Below, one piece after another: positions 14,801 through 21,927 of a stretch of DNA of 35,003 nt. Below the pieces are notes generated by a model. The model did no database searches. It was not told the DNA's origin and was given only the letters and a program-made list of their open reading frames with translations. The DNA lies in the IMG/VR virus record IMGVR_UViG_3300025133_009203, positions 1-35,003 of that record. The stretch is one strand, 5' to 3'. Position numbers and translations under genes: made by a program. The first letter of the stretch is position 1. Each line of letters begins with the position of its first letter. This DNA is from a virus.

Positions 14801-15446
14801 TACAGAAGACGGAAAGTGGAAACCTTCAAAGATGAATAAGACTTGTTTTGATTCATTGTGCAAGATTGAGGCATTTAGTTCGCTATCTGAAATGCTAGAT
14901 GGAACGATTGAAAATCACAGGCAGCTACACGAAGTTATTGTAGGAAACTATGACAAGCTTAAGAAGGGGAGGCATGGAATCACAAAGACAGCTGCAAAGA
15001 AATTAATGAAAGAGGCAGGATCAGTTCCTGACTTTATACCTGAAAAAATACGTGAAAATATTGATCTTCCAGACTGGAGTAGGGAGATAAAGATAGGCTT
15101 TAATGTTGATCTATTGTCTGGTGTAGATGAAGCCCTTGTCTTCCCACCAAAGATTATGGATAAGATTAATAAGGCAGAGCTCAAATCAATAATTACAATG
15201 GAAGGAAATGAAAAAGGAATAGTATGGTTTTGTATACAAGAGATGCACGAAAAACTTACTAAGAATGGAAAGAAATATTATCGCATGAGGGTAATGGATA
15301 ATAACTCTGAGAGCTGCTGGCTCCGTGTCTGGGGAGGCTTTAATAACCAGCCTGAATTGTATACAATGTGGCTAGCTGAAGTTGCTTCTACAGAGTCCTG
15401 GGGATGTTCAACATCATCGTATAAGATGAAAAAGATCGACGTTTAG
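11868..15446 (+). CDS. dnaE: DNA polymerase III alpha subunit (replicative polymerase)
   Basis: C-family replicative polymerase. The start is GTG 11868, seven bases after a strong GAGGAGG; the in-frame TTG 11853 inside that site is rejected. The N-terminal PHP domain shows GIHAHSG, ALTDHGN, GVEFYF and ATADSHYYG. The polymerase core has GPGRGSGGG and SWPDIDTD (catalytic Asp487, Asp489) and FLKFDFLGL (Asp651). Further on come SIGRHAGGVLVCP, a helix-hairpin-helix near GVGSAAVQEIL, and a C-terminal OB-fold. At 1192 residues it has normal bacterial DnaE length. There is no internal 3'-5' exonuclease, so proofreading would need the PHP domain or the DnaQ-like protein at 4989. A small charged insertion rich in Lys and Glu lies around residues 110-145. 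Confidence 0.96.
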   Translation: MSKFKNIIVPKRFVGIHAHSGTGSPYDGLGYPNQHIDFVLSNEMDAWALTDHGNGNGLAHAHTHAKKLKARGQKYRQIYGVEFYFVPSLGDWRVQYEDHREQVRLAKSEKKSKEKTDINSEDEVSGGLVIENEEETKSEYDLDKNSWKRRYHLVVLAKNQKGLENLFTLVKKSYTDGFYRFPRIDYNLLKLHGEGLIVSTACVGGLPASIAIRGEAAEKSFGDIQLELQNMADRFVDSVGFENFNLELQFNNLGIQHTTNKHLIELSKSTGLPLVATADSHYYGADLWEARELYRKLGRMGARGGEFKPLPKFEDLKCELYPKNASQMWEEFGEHYDKHDFYKGNEELVKSAIERSYDIAWDQCEEVWFDTSAKLPNFSTPEQPAFKKLVGQVKQGIIDMGLQDNKPYLERAAEELDIIKQLGFENYFLTLTSVFEESGKRTLIGPGRGSGGGSLVNYLLSITHIDPIKYNLLFERFLGLHKASWPDIDTDVGDRDVLIDVSREMFGEDSVVPVSNFNTLKLKSLIKDVAKFYGIPFGEVNTMTNPLERDVMPRAMGDHEEKSTYVLTHEDCEKYSPAYREFMEKYPKIKEHVQNLFMESRSIGRHAGGVLVCPNLEKYMPLIKVRGELQTPWSEGMNVRNLEENGFLKFDFLGLATLKMVEDCIRLILKEGMVEAGNYEEPTFDEINDFFDDNLNSRYHEMDDQDVWKHVYHKGRFVQVFQFTNTGARNFCKAAKPTCIEDLAAITAIYRPGPLAANVHRKYVKAGKNLDDIVYDHPILEELLTESRGFVIYQEQFMLIAQKLCGFDKGASDKMRKTLVKKSLDQNYKKVKEREDLRKAFIDGAVNLSGMDLKKATDLYETIEAFSGYGFNKSHAVAYAVDSYYSAWLHTHYEKQWLATCLQTWNGSPKFGKIISEIKSFGYKILQADINTSSEVWVFSEERGGFVPPLTAIKGVGSAAVQEILERRPFDNIDQLLFTEDGKWKPSKMNKTCFDSLCKIEAFSSLSEMLDGTIENHRQLHEVIVGNYDKLKKGRHGITKTAAKKLMKEAGSVPDFIPEKIRENIDLPDWSREIKIGFNVDLLSGVDEALVFPPKIMDKINKAELKSIITMEGNEKGIVWFCIQEMHEKLTKNGKKYYRMRVMDNNSESCWLRVWGGFNNQPELYTMWLAEVASTESWGCSTSSYKMKKIDV

Positions 15447-16342
15447 TGATAACTTTTCCAATTAAAAGTCTGTTTATAGAGGGTCCTGATTGCTCTGGCA
15501 AGACGACGCTTATAAGAAATATTCATACTCTAACTGGGTATAGATGGCATATCTTTGATAGATCTCAAATATCAAGGAGAATTTTTTGCAAGTTTTACGG
15601 AAGAAATATTGATAATCTAGACTATGACCTTCACGAAGAATTGTCAAACCTTAATAATAGATTTGTTATTTTGTTGCCAGAGTTTAATGTGATTGAAGAA
15701 AGATTTAATTCATGCGGAGATGATATACACGAAGATCTCTCTGCTATGCGGAAAGTCTATGATGCATTCTATGAAGAAAAAGACAATCTAAATAAGTTTC
15801 CAAATGTATCAGTCTATGAATCAGACGTGTCACTAGAGGGGATTGTTTTTAATTTAGGCAAATCTGAAATGTATTCGCTATCTGATATATCAGAGCTAGT
15901 CAATTCTTTCGTAGAATCTACGTCTCGCAAAGAATCATACCCGCTTTCTTTTACTCTGTATGATGATGGTAAGTTTGAAGAAGCTTCATCTGATATACTT
16001 GATCATGAGAATGAGAGGGAATACTATGATATGATTAGATCGTCTCTTTTAAGAAAGATTGATATGGAGCTAGCTGGAGATAATGAATATGCCAGAGTTG
16101 AAACAGAGGGTTCGCGAAGGTTCGTGTATACCGATTCTTCGTGCATATCATTTATTCAGGTAGCTATTAGAGATGAAGTTATGGATTTTAATTGTGTGAT
16201 TAGATCTACGGATGTTAAAAACATTTTTCCGTATGATATAAAATTCTTGTACTTCTTAGCAAGTGAGTGTTTTAATAAGCTTGGTTGTGCAAAAAAAGCT
16301 AGATTAAGATTTAACTTAAACTCTGCTCACGTTGTAGAGTAA
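15446..16342 (+). CDS. P-loop (deoxy)nucleotide kinase fused to a thymidylate synthase/dCMP hydroxymethylase-like domain
   Basis: The start GTG overlaps the polymerase stop by one base. Residues 1-135 are a P-loop kinase of the dNMP/thymidylate kinase type (Walker A IEGPDCSGKTT, residues 11-21). Residues about 195-298 match the C-terminal half of ThyA-type enzymes: GSRR (222-225), the cysteine of SSCISFIQ (Cys233), RSTD (253-256), FPYD (Asp264) and SAH (His295). The spacings equal those of E. coli ThyA residues 146, 166, 177 and 207 to within one. Asp264 replaces the ThyA Asn177, the change found in dCMP hydroxymethylases. The N-terminal half of the ThyA fold is missing, so activity is uncertain. 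It may bind a cytidine nucleotide as a regulatory domain or act with a partner. Confidence 0.65.
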   Translation: MITFPIKSLFIEGPDCSGKTTLIRNIHTLTGYRWHIFDRSQISRRIFCKFYGRNIDNLDYDLHEELSNLNNRFVILLPEFNVIEERFNSCGDDIHEDLSAMRKVYDAFYEEKDNLNKFPNVSVYESDVSLEGIVFNLGKSEMYSLSDISELVNSFVESTSRKESYPLSFTLYDDGKFEEASSDILDHENEREYYDMIRSSLLRKIDMELAGDNEYARVETEGSRRFVYTDSSCISFIQVAIRDEVMDFNCVIRSTDVKNIFPYDIKFLYFLASECFNKLGCAKKARLRFNLNSAHVVE

Positions 16343-16365
16343 AATTGACAGATAGGAGAGGGATA

Positions 16366-17382
16366 ATGAAAAGAGCTTTAGTTACAGGGGGATGTGGATT
16401 CATAGGATCTAATCTCACCCACAAACTTGTTAGTGATGGCTGGTCAGTAGATGTAGTCGATGATATGTCAAGCGGTCATTTAGAATTGCTTGAAGGGTTA
16501 AAGCTGAGGGTGGTTCCTGTAGATTTACTAAAGGCATTCTATGAGGCAAGACCGATATCAGAAAGAGATAGCGGAACCGTTCATGTAATCCAGGGAGACT
16601 TTTCTCATACAAATATCTTAGAGTCTATTCAGGCAAAAATGTATACACATGTCTTTCATCAAGCTGCCGTTCCTCGAGTTTCATACTCAGTTGAGCAGCC
16701 ATCGCATACGACTGATGTGAATATCTCTAGTACAGTTAGATTATTTCAAGCATGCATAGGCTCTGTTAAGAGAGTTGTGTGGGCATCTTCATCTTCAGTT
16801 TACGGAGGTGCAGAAAATATGCCAACGCATGAGGATACAGAAAAGAATCCTAAGTCACCATACGCATGGCAAAAAAGTGCAGTAGAGGATATAGCAAGCC
16901 TATTTTGTCATCTCTATGATATTGATATTATCTGTCTAAGATATTTTAATGTGTTCGGTCCCGGACAGTATGGAGACTCTCCCTATTCAACTGCAGTCTC
17001 TGCGTGGTGTCATGCTCTAAAGAATGGGCTTCCTATGAGAAGTGACGGTGATGGCTCACAGTCTAGAGATATGTGTTATGTTGATAATGCAGTTCACGCA
17101 AATATCTTAGCAGCAGAATCTGATCTACCCGGTGGTTTCAACGGAAGATGCTATAACATTTCGTGTGGAGATAGAACATCAAATTTAGAAATATTAGAGC
17201 ACTTTAAAGAGAGATATTCTCATGCAGTCGTTGTTGCCGCGGCATGGAGGCCCGGAGATGTGATGCACACACAGGCAGATATATCAAGAGCAAGGGATGA
17301 GTTGGGATATGAGCCGCTAGTAAGATTTTGGGAGGGGCTGGAAAAAACAATTGAATGGTGGAATATTGAAGATGGAGACTGA
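16366..17382 (+). CDS. NAD-dependent sugar-nucleotide epimerase/dehydratase
   Basis: Extended short-chain dehydrogenase of the UDP-glucose 4-epimerase type. The nucleotide-binding GGCGFIG is at residues 8-14, FHQAAVPRV follows, the active-site serine is in SSSSVYGG, and the catalytic tyrosine and lysine are in YAWQK. RYFNVFGPGQ and the C-terminal RPGDV are also typical. It would act on a UDP- or GDP-sugar; the exact sugar cannot be told. The start is ATG 16366 after AGGAGAGGG. It overlaps the downstream cupin gene, suggesting a joint role in sugar modification of the phage particle or of the host surface. Confidence 0.92.
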   Translation: MKRALVTGGCGFIGSNLTHKLVSDGWSVDVVDDMSSGHLELLEGLKLRVVPVDLLKAFYEARPISERDSGTVHVIQGDFSHTNILESIQAKMYTHVFHQAAVPRVSYSVEQPSHTTDVNISSTVRLFQACIGSVKRVVWASSSSVYGGAENMPTHEDTEKNPKSPYAWQKSAVEDIASLFCHLYDIDIICLRYFNVFGPGQYGDSPYSTAVSAWCHALKNGLPMRSDGDGSQSRDMCYVDNAVHANILAAESDLPGGFNGRCYNISCGDRTSNLEILEHFKERYSHAVVVAAAWRPGDVMHTQADISRARDELGYEPLVRFWEGLEKTIEWWNIEDGD

Positions 17383-17791
17383 TGAAATAAAGACAGCATG
17401 GGTTTCTAAGTCATGGACCAAGAAGGAAAAGCCCTGGGGTCATGAGATGTCATGGTCATCATTTACTTCTGGTCATGGAAAGCTGTTATTTATTCTTAAG
17501 GGAAATAGGACAAGCTTGAAATTTAATCCACAGAAAAATGAATCGCTTCTAGTTTTAAGCGGGAAGCTTCAAGTTACTTTTGGAGATGAGCTAAGTATTA
17601 AAAATCCAAATTCGCATCCAATGATAACAAAAGTCCTAGAGCCCGGTGGGTGCTTACATGTACAGTCGTGCTGTCCGTATCGGCTAGAGGCTCTAATGGA
17701 TTGTGAAATTATTGAAATTGGAAACTACTTACATGACTCTCCCGTAAGAATAGAGGATGACTATGGACGCTCAGATGAAAAGAATACCTGA
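17372..17791 (+). CDS. Cupin, mannose-6-phosphate isomerase (type II)-like
   Basis: A single cupin domain with the KPWGHE opening, then GKLLFILKGNRTSLKFN...NESLLVLSGKLQV and a C-terminal GCLHVQSCCPYRLEA. This is the pattern of the isomerase domain of mannose-1-phosphate guanylyltransferase/isomerase proteins. In typical members a metal histidine follows SLQ; here the equivalent position is Asn (SLKFN), so metal binding may be reduced. The start ATG 17372 overlaps the epimerase stop by 11 bases; TTG 17351 further upstream is less likely. The context suggests sugar-nucleotide metabolism, but it could be a binding-only cupin. Confidence 0.7.
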   Translation: METDEIKTAWVSKSWTKKEKPWGHEMSWSSFTSGHGKLLFILKGNRTSLKFNPQKNESLLVLSGKLQVTFGDELSIKNPNSHPMITKVLEPGGCLHVQSCCPYRLEALMDCEIIEIGNYLHDSPVRIEDDYGRSDEKNT

Positions 17792-18356
17792 GTTTATTAT
17801 CTTTGCTGGACCAATGTTTGGCTCCAAGACAACCAGACTGCTTGCAGCTGTAGATAGATTTAGATATCAGAATAGAAATGTTATAGCATTCAAGCCATCT
17901 CTTGATGAGCGATATTCAAGTGTCGAAATCTGCACGCATAATGGAGGAAAGTTACCTGCAAATGCTGTTAAGACTGGCGAAGATATAATTAGGACTATCG
18001 AGCTCAACGATGGAGACGTTGATGTTATTGCTGTCGATGAGGCATTTATGATAGAGGGAATATCAGATGTGCTTTTAAAGCTATTCAGAGAGGGGAAGAC
18101 GATTGTTGTATCTTCACTTCAGCTTTCTGCAACAGGCAATGTTTTTACTGAGGTTAGAGATATGATGCCTTGGGCGACAAAGATTGAAATATGCCCGGCC
18201 GTTTGTACGGTCACGGGTCTAGATGCATACTATACTCATAGAAAATTTAATGATATGAAAGAAATTACAGTTGGCGGTTCTGACTTATATGAGCCGAGAT
18301 GCTGGTTTTATCATAGTTATATGAACAACCTAAGCGATGAAGAGAAGGAACCATGA
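17757..18356 (+). CDS. tdk: Thymidine kinase (type II)
   Basis: Salvages thymidine to dTMP with ATP. The N-terminal P-loop GPMFGSKTT and the VDEAFM motif are those of type II thymidine kinases, and the GGSDLYEPRCWFYH tail corresponds to the substrate lasso and zinc region. In the first zinc pair the usual CxxC is altered (VCTVTG, with Thr where the second Cys is expected), so the zinc site may be incomplete. It overlaps the cupin gene by 35 bases; ATG 17763 is an alternative start. With ThyX it gives the phage two routes to dTMP. Confidence 0.9.
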   Translation: MTMDAQMKRIPEFIIFAGPMFGSKTTRLLAAVDRFRYQNRNVIAFKPSLDERYSSVEICTHNGGKLPANAVKTGEDIIRTIELNDGDVDVIAVDEAFMIEGISDVLLKLFREGKTIVVSSLQLSATGNVFTEVRDMMPWATKIEICPAVCTVTGLDAYYTHRKFNDMKEITVGGSDLYEPRCWFYHSYMNNLSDEEKEP

Positions 18357-19432
18357 TTGAACCAACTAGTGTTGATTTAGTTATTTATCACGCAAATTGC
18401 TCTGATGGTTTTGGAGCAGCTTACGCAGCGTGGAAGTGTCTTGGAAAGAAGGCAGTATATCATGCAGCAAAGCACGGATCAACTCCTCCAGATGTAACTG
18501 GCAAGAATGTTGCTATTCTTGATTTCTCATATGATAATGTTACCATAAAAGGAATGATTGAAGAAGCAAACGATCTAATTGTAATAGATCATCACAAGTC
18601 AGCAATGGTAGAGCTTCATGATATTAGTAATACAATTTTTGACATGAATCATTCTGGAACAATACTTTCATGGAACTTTTTTCATCGTGGAAAAGAGCCC
18701 CCAAAGTTTCTTCTTTACATAGAAGATAGAGATTTATGGAAGTGGGAGTTACCATATTCTAAGGAATTTGCTGCATCTTTTGACATGATTCCCTTTGAAT
18801 TTGAGGAATTTTTAAAGTTTGAAGATGATTCTGTATTTGATGACGCAGTAAAGAGAGGCTCGTATATTCTAGCCTATTCGAAGACAGTTGTGAAAAAGGT
18901 GTGTGAAAAAGCTAAGCCAAGAAAATATGATGGTCACGATGTCCTTGTAGTAAATTCATCTCACTGGATGTCTGAGATTGGCGCAAGACTATCTCCGGAC
19001 TGTGACTTTGCAGTAATATGGTACTACGATCATGAAGAAAGAAATATCAAGGTGAGCCTAAGAGCATTTCATGATCACGTAGATGTCTCTGAGGTGGCTA
19101 AGAAATTCAACGGAGGCGGTCACAAAAAAGCTGCAGGATTTACACTACCGGGTGAGACAATTCTAGATGATTTGTTTGATAGAATTATTGAACCTATTGT
19201 TGACACGACGCCTGCAAGAGAAGAGCTTAAGAAAATAAGAGAGGTTCTTGAGGAAAAGGGTGATCTCGATAAAGAGGAAGCCGTCGATCAAATGGAAGCT
19301 CTCTTAGACGAACTTGAATCAGAGGAAGAAGATGAATCAGGAAAATTGTGTGAAGATCCGGGAGAAGATACAGGAGGCGGGACTAAGACTACAGGGACAA
19401 TTACCCTCCTCACCTCGGCATCCCAAGGGTAG
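18353..19432 (+). CDS. DHH/DHHA1-family phosphoesterase
   Basis: Two-metal phosphoesterase of the NrnA/RecJ superfamily. The DHH domain shows YHANCSDGFGAAYAAW, AILDFSY and VIDHHKSA. The DHHA1 domain ends in FNGGGHKKAAGF. Relatives cut short oligonucleotides, cyclic dinucleotides or pAp, so here it may recycle nucleotides from degraded host nucleic acid or remove a signalling nucleotide; the sequence does not decide. The start ATG overlaps the thymidine kinase stop (ATGA). The last 70 residues are a charged Glu-rich tail followed by a Gly/Thr-rich end and overlap the next gene. Confidence 0.85.
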   Translation: MIEPTSVDLVIYHANCSDGFGAAYAAWKCLGKKAVYHAAKHGSTPPDVTGKNVAILDFSYDNVTIKGMIEEANDLIVIDHHKSAMVELHDISNTIFDMNHSGTILSWNFFHRGKEPPKFLLYIEDRDLWKWELPYSKEFAASFDMIPFEFEEFLKFEDDSVFDDAVKRGSYILAYSKTVVKKVCEKAKPRKYDGHDVLVVNSSHWMSEIGARLSPDCDFAVIWYYDHEERNIKVSLRAFHDHVDVSEVAKKFNGGGHKKAAGFTLPGETILDDLFDRIIEPIVDTTPAREELKKIREVLEEKGDLDKEEAVDQMEALLDELESEEEDESGKLCEDPGEDTGGGTKTTGTITLLTSASQG

Positions 19433-19559
19433 AAATGCATACGCTCACATTGCAAAAGTAATAAAATCAGTCTTTGGAAAATCATACAAAGACGTTGAAG
19501 ATGACAGATTTAAATCTGTCATGGGTGTTATTGAGTATTGTGAGAGGAATCCATTTTAG
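19332..19559 (+). CDS. Small hypothetical protein overlapping the DHH gene tail
   Basis: A 75-residue protein starting at ATG 19332 with AGAGGAAG just before it (an in-frame TTG at 19314 is less likely). The first 100 bases lie inside the end of the DHH gene in another frame, giving a basic, low-complexity start. The conserved-looking part is AHIAKVIKSVFGKSYKDVEDDRF, followed by a short helix. No family recognised. The large overlap could also reflect a lost stop in the DHH gene. Confidence 0.55.
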   Translation: MNQENCVKIREKIQEAGLRLQGQLPSSPRHPKGRNAYAHIAKVIKSVFGKSYKDVEDDRFKSVMGVIEYCERNPF

Positions 19560-19569
19560 GAATTAGATT

Positions 19570-19971
19570 ATGAGACCAAGCTGGAATACTGTGTGGATGA
19601 AATTTGCTCATCTAATTTCTAAAAGATCTTATGACCCAAGGTATCAAGTTGGAGCAATTGTTGTCACCGAAGACAATACTCAGGTTATGGCAGTCGGATA
19701 TAACGGAAATTATTCGGGCGGCCCTAATGAAGTTGAATCAGCGATACCAGGTGAGTCTGGAATGCTGCATGCAGAAATCAATGCTCTTTTAAAATGTGAC
19801 TATAACGACCCTCAGAGAAAGATAATGTATATCACACTTAGCCCATGCAGGATGTGCGCAAAAGCAATCATCAATGCAGGCATAGATGAAGTGATATATG
19901 ATGAACTCTATAGAGATGATTCTGGGTTAGAAATTTTAAAGTCTGCAGGCTTAGATGTAAGAAAAATTTAA
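19570..19971 (+). CDS. dCMP/cytidine deaminase family protein
   Basis: Zinc-dependent deaminase, most likely dCMP to dUMP. HAEINAL carries the first zinc ligand and the catalytic glutamate, and PCRMCAKAI supplies two cysteine ligands. YDPRYQVGAIVV and the final INAGIDEVIYDE are typical of the dCMP deaminase group. At 133 residues it is a minimal version without the extra allosteric regions of larger enzymes. The start ATG has GGAATTAG before it. It would feed dUMP to ThyX. Confidence 0.92.
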   Translation: MRPSWNTVWMKFAHLISKRSYDPRYQVGAIVVTEDNTQVMAVGYNGNYSGGPNEVESAIPGESGMLHAEINALLKCDYNDPQRKIMYITLSPCRMCAKAIINAGIDEVIYDELYRDDSGLEILKSAGLDVRKI

Positions 19972-20005
19972 CCCTCTCAACATCATATTTAATAACGAGG
20001 CCGAT

Positions 20006-20278
20006 GTGAAAGTATTCAGTAAAAGTGATATTTTAGATATTTCTGATAGAATACATCAGAAAAATGAAAATATTGATATATTTGCCGGATCTGGAGATGA
20101 TAAGAAAGTTATTCTTAAGAATGGATTCAAGATTAGACACATTCCGTCCGGCTTGATTTATACAGTTATAAAGGTAATACTGCCTAAAGATTCCGGAGAA
20201 GCAAAAATTTTATGTCAGAGACCGGGAAAGAAATTACTTATTCCAGCGGAAAGTCTGGCAGATTATGAGAGGCAATGA
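20006..20278 (+). CDS. Small hypothetical protein
   Basis: A 90-residue protein starting at GTG 20006 behind ACGAGG. The central part (GFKIRHIPSGLIYTVIKVILP...KILCQRPGKKLLIPAESL) looks like a small beta-barrel, but no family is recognised. An ATATTTAATA element lies 13 bases upstream. The stop overlaps the next ATG. Confidence 0.65.
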   Translation: MKVFSKSDILDISDRIHQKNENIDIFAGSGDDKKVILKNGFKIRHIPSGLIYTVIKVILPKDSGEAKILCQRPGKKLLIPAESLADYERQ

Positions 20279-20973
20279 TGTCACAGTTTACAAATAAAGA
20301 TCTTAAAAAGAATATAAGCGAGAGTTTAGGGCTCAATAGAAAAGATTCACTTAATGAATCCTATGTAGCCCAGCCAAAAACATTCAGTCTTCCAACAGAA
20401 CTATTGAGCTCTGCAAGCAAAAAGAGTCATCTAGAGCTATACGACAAGTACATAGAAGATTTTAATAGAATAAGTGCGGAGCTAGATACAGTAGATAGAC
20501 TTGATGTAAATTCTAATCACTCTAGATTTAGAGATTTAAAGATTGATGAAACTTGCAACATGAATGCTGTCTATTTGCATGATTTATATTTTGCCAATAT
20601 TAGTGATCTACATAGTGAGATTCCGATGGACTCTCTTTCATATATGAGACTTTCAAGAGACTTTGGATCATTTGATGAGTGGCAGAGAGATTTTATAGCT
20701 TGTTGTCTAGCATCAAGGTGCGGATGGGCAATTACATATCTTAATACGTTTACTCAAAGTTATATGAATTGTCCCATAGACCTTCATAGTTTAAACGTTC
20801 CCGTAGGGTCATATCCAGTCATAGTAATGGATATGTGGCAACATGCGTATTATAGAGATTACTTAAATGATGTCAAGACATATACTTATGGAATGATGAA
20901 ACAGCTGAACTGGAATATTATCGAAGATAGGTTCAGAAAAGCAGACAATGTTCAAAAGCAGCTAGGAGGATAG
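20275..20973 (+). CDS. Fe/Mn superoxide dismutase-like protein with N-terminal extension
   Basis: Residues about 35-225 follow the Fe/Mn-SOD fold. All four metal ligands can be placed: His52 (KSHLELY), His102 (YLHDLYF), Asp186 and His190 (VMDMWQHAYYRDYLND). The structural FGSFDEWQRDF and CGWAITYLN segments also match. The tail YTYGMMKQLNWNIIEDRF matches the family end. It would convert superoxide to peroxide and oxygen, though several flanking residues differ. Before the SOD part are about 28 extra residues ending in DSLNES, resembling the LxE sites cut by T4-type prohead proteases; this could allow packaging in the virion. ATG 20278 is an alternative start. Confidence 0.78.
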   Translation: MMSQFTNKDLKKNISESLGLNRKDSLNESYVAQPKTFSLPTELLSSASKKSHLELYDKYIEDFNRISAELDTVDRLDVNSNHSRFRDLKIDETCNMNAVYLHDLYFANISDLHSEIPMDSLSYMRLSRDFGSFDEWQRDFIACCLASRCGWAITYLNTFTQSYMNCPIDLHSLNVPVGSYPVIVMDMWQHAYYRDYLNDVKTYTYGMMKQLNWNIIEDRFRKADNVQKQLGG

Positions 20974-20974
20974 T

Positions 20975-21637
20975 ATGAAAAATTCTGATTTAAGATTTTT
21001 AAGATCTCTGATTATTGAACAAGTTGAGGAACTATTTTCTGAACCAACAGCAGACGAGGAAGTGACCAGGCTAGAAAAAGATTCTGCTGATGATCAAATA
21101 GATTCATTTATTTTAAAATTTGAAAAAGATTCAATATCTAGTGAAGATTCTGAAGCAGGCAGCCTAAATGAGTCTTTAATAAAGCTTTCGCTTAGAGCCC
21201 TCTTAATGGAGCAGGAAGATGAGGAAGATCCGCTTGCTGATGACGAAGGAGCTGGTGACGAAGGAGCTGGTGACGAAGGAGCTGGTGACGAAGCTGAACC
21301 AGTAGAAGATCCTCCCCCAGCTGATAGCGCTGATACAGATGCTGAGCCAATAGAGGCTATGCCGAAGCCTCCTCTAGACATTGACGCATTTACAAAGCGA
21401 GTTGCAAGGTTAGCTATGAATCATGAAACCCTCTTAGACATAAAGTCTGTTATTGTCAATAGGGCTATGAATTTTCTATTAGACAACTACGATCAAGAGC
21501 ATGCTGATGAGATGAGAGAAATTCTAGATTCACAATTTGACTTTGACTTAGACGGCGGAAGAGAAGAGCCTGAGGCACCATATGCGGCTGGAGCATTCCA
21601 CGGCGGCACTGGTCAAATGGGTGGCGGAGGTGCATAG
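20975..21637 (+). CDS. Acidic low-complexity protein, possible scaffold or internal virion protein
   Basis: The 220-residue product begins with a helix DLRFLRSLIIEQVEELF of the recurrent LRxLI type. A second copy lies near residues 65-80 (LNESLIKLSLRALLMEQ). Then come a Glu/Asp-rich stretch EEDPLADD, three GDEGA repeats, EPIEAMPKPPLDIDAF, and a helical domain (about 137-190) before a Gly-rich tail. EPIEA recurs in the protein at 23401 and DPLADD in the protein at 26319. Such acidic, modular proteins are common among head scaffold or core proteins, but that is inference. It is followed by a one-base stop/start overlap. Confidence 0.65.
   Translation: MKNSDLRFLRSLIIEQVEELFSEPTADEEVTRLEKDSADDQIDSFILKFEKDSISSEDSEAGSLNESLIKLSLRALLMEQEDEEDPLADDEGAGDEGAGDEGAGDEAEPVEDPPPADSADTDAEPIEAMPKPPLDIDAFTKRVARLAMNHETLLDIKSVIVNRAMNFLLDNYDQEHADEMREILDSQFDFDLDGGREEPEAPYAAGAFHGGTGQMGGGGA
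21242..21286 (+). repeat. Three tandem 15-bp repeats
   Basis: GACGAAGGAGCTGGT is repeated three times without change (21242-21256, 21257-21271, 21272-21286), with a partial fourth copy (GACGAAGCTG). In frame it encodes repeated Gly-Asp-Glu-Gly-Ala. The lack of silent differences suggests recent slippage. Confidence 0.9.
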
Positions 21638-21927
21638 TGAATAAGAAGACCTACACAGATTTTGAAACTAAGAAGACTATTCATTTCAATATTACTCGTG
21701 AAACACACAGTAGCTTAAGAATTCTATGTTTTAAGAATAGGCTTTCAATGCAAGAGGTGTATGAAGAGATATCTCAGAGAATAGCTGCAGAGTCACCTGA
21801 GATGATTCAGCTTCTTGAAAGCCTCGCGCAAGACAAAAGAGACAGAGTTATTAAAAAATTATCTGAAACAGATGCTGAATCAGTCTATAATATTATAGAA
21901 AAGGAAAATCCTCTAGCGAGAGAGTAA
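21637..21927 (+). CDS. Small protein with ribbon-helix-helix-like N-terminus
   Basis: A 96-residue protein starting at GTG 21637, which overlaps the previous stop by one base. KKTIHFNITRETHSSLRILCFKNRLSMQEVYEEISQRIA resembles a beta strand followed by two helices, the pattern of ribbon-helix-helix DNA-binding proteins (Arc/MetJ-type). It could be a regulator, for example of the palindrome at 6561, but no direct evidence links them. The C-terminal half is helical and charged. Confidence 0.55.
   Translation: MNKKTYTDFETKKTIHFNITRETHSSLRILCFKNRLSMQEVYEEISQRIAAESPEMIQLLESLAQDKRDRVIKKLSETDAESVYNIIEKENPLARE

Noticed and set aside
18353-19559. Programmed frameshift joining the DHH gene to the next small frame
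   Set aside because: No slippery sequence or downstream pseudoknot was seen, and the small frame has its own ribosome-binding site at 19332.
21242-21300. Tandem repeats as a CRISPR array or iteron origin
   Set aside because: The 15-bp units abut without spacers and are in frame inside a gene, encoding GDEGA repeats.
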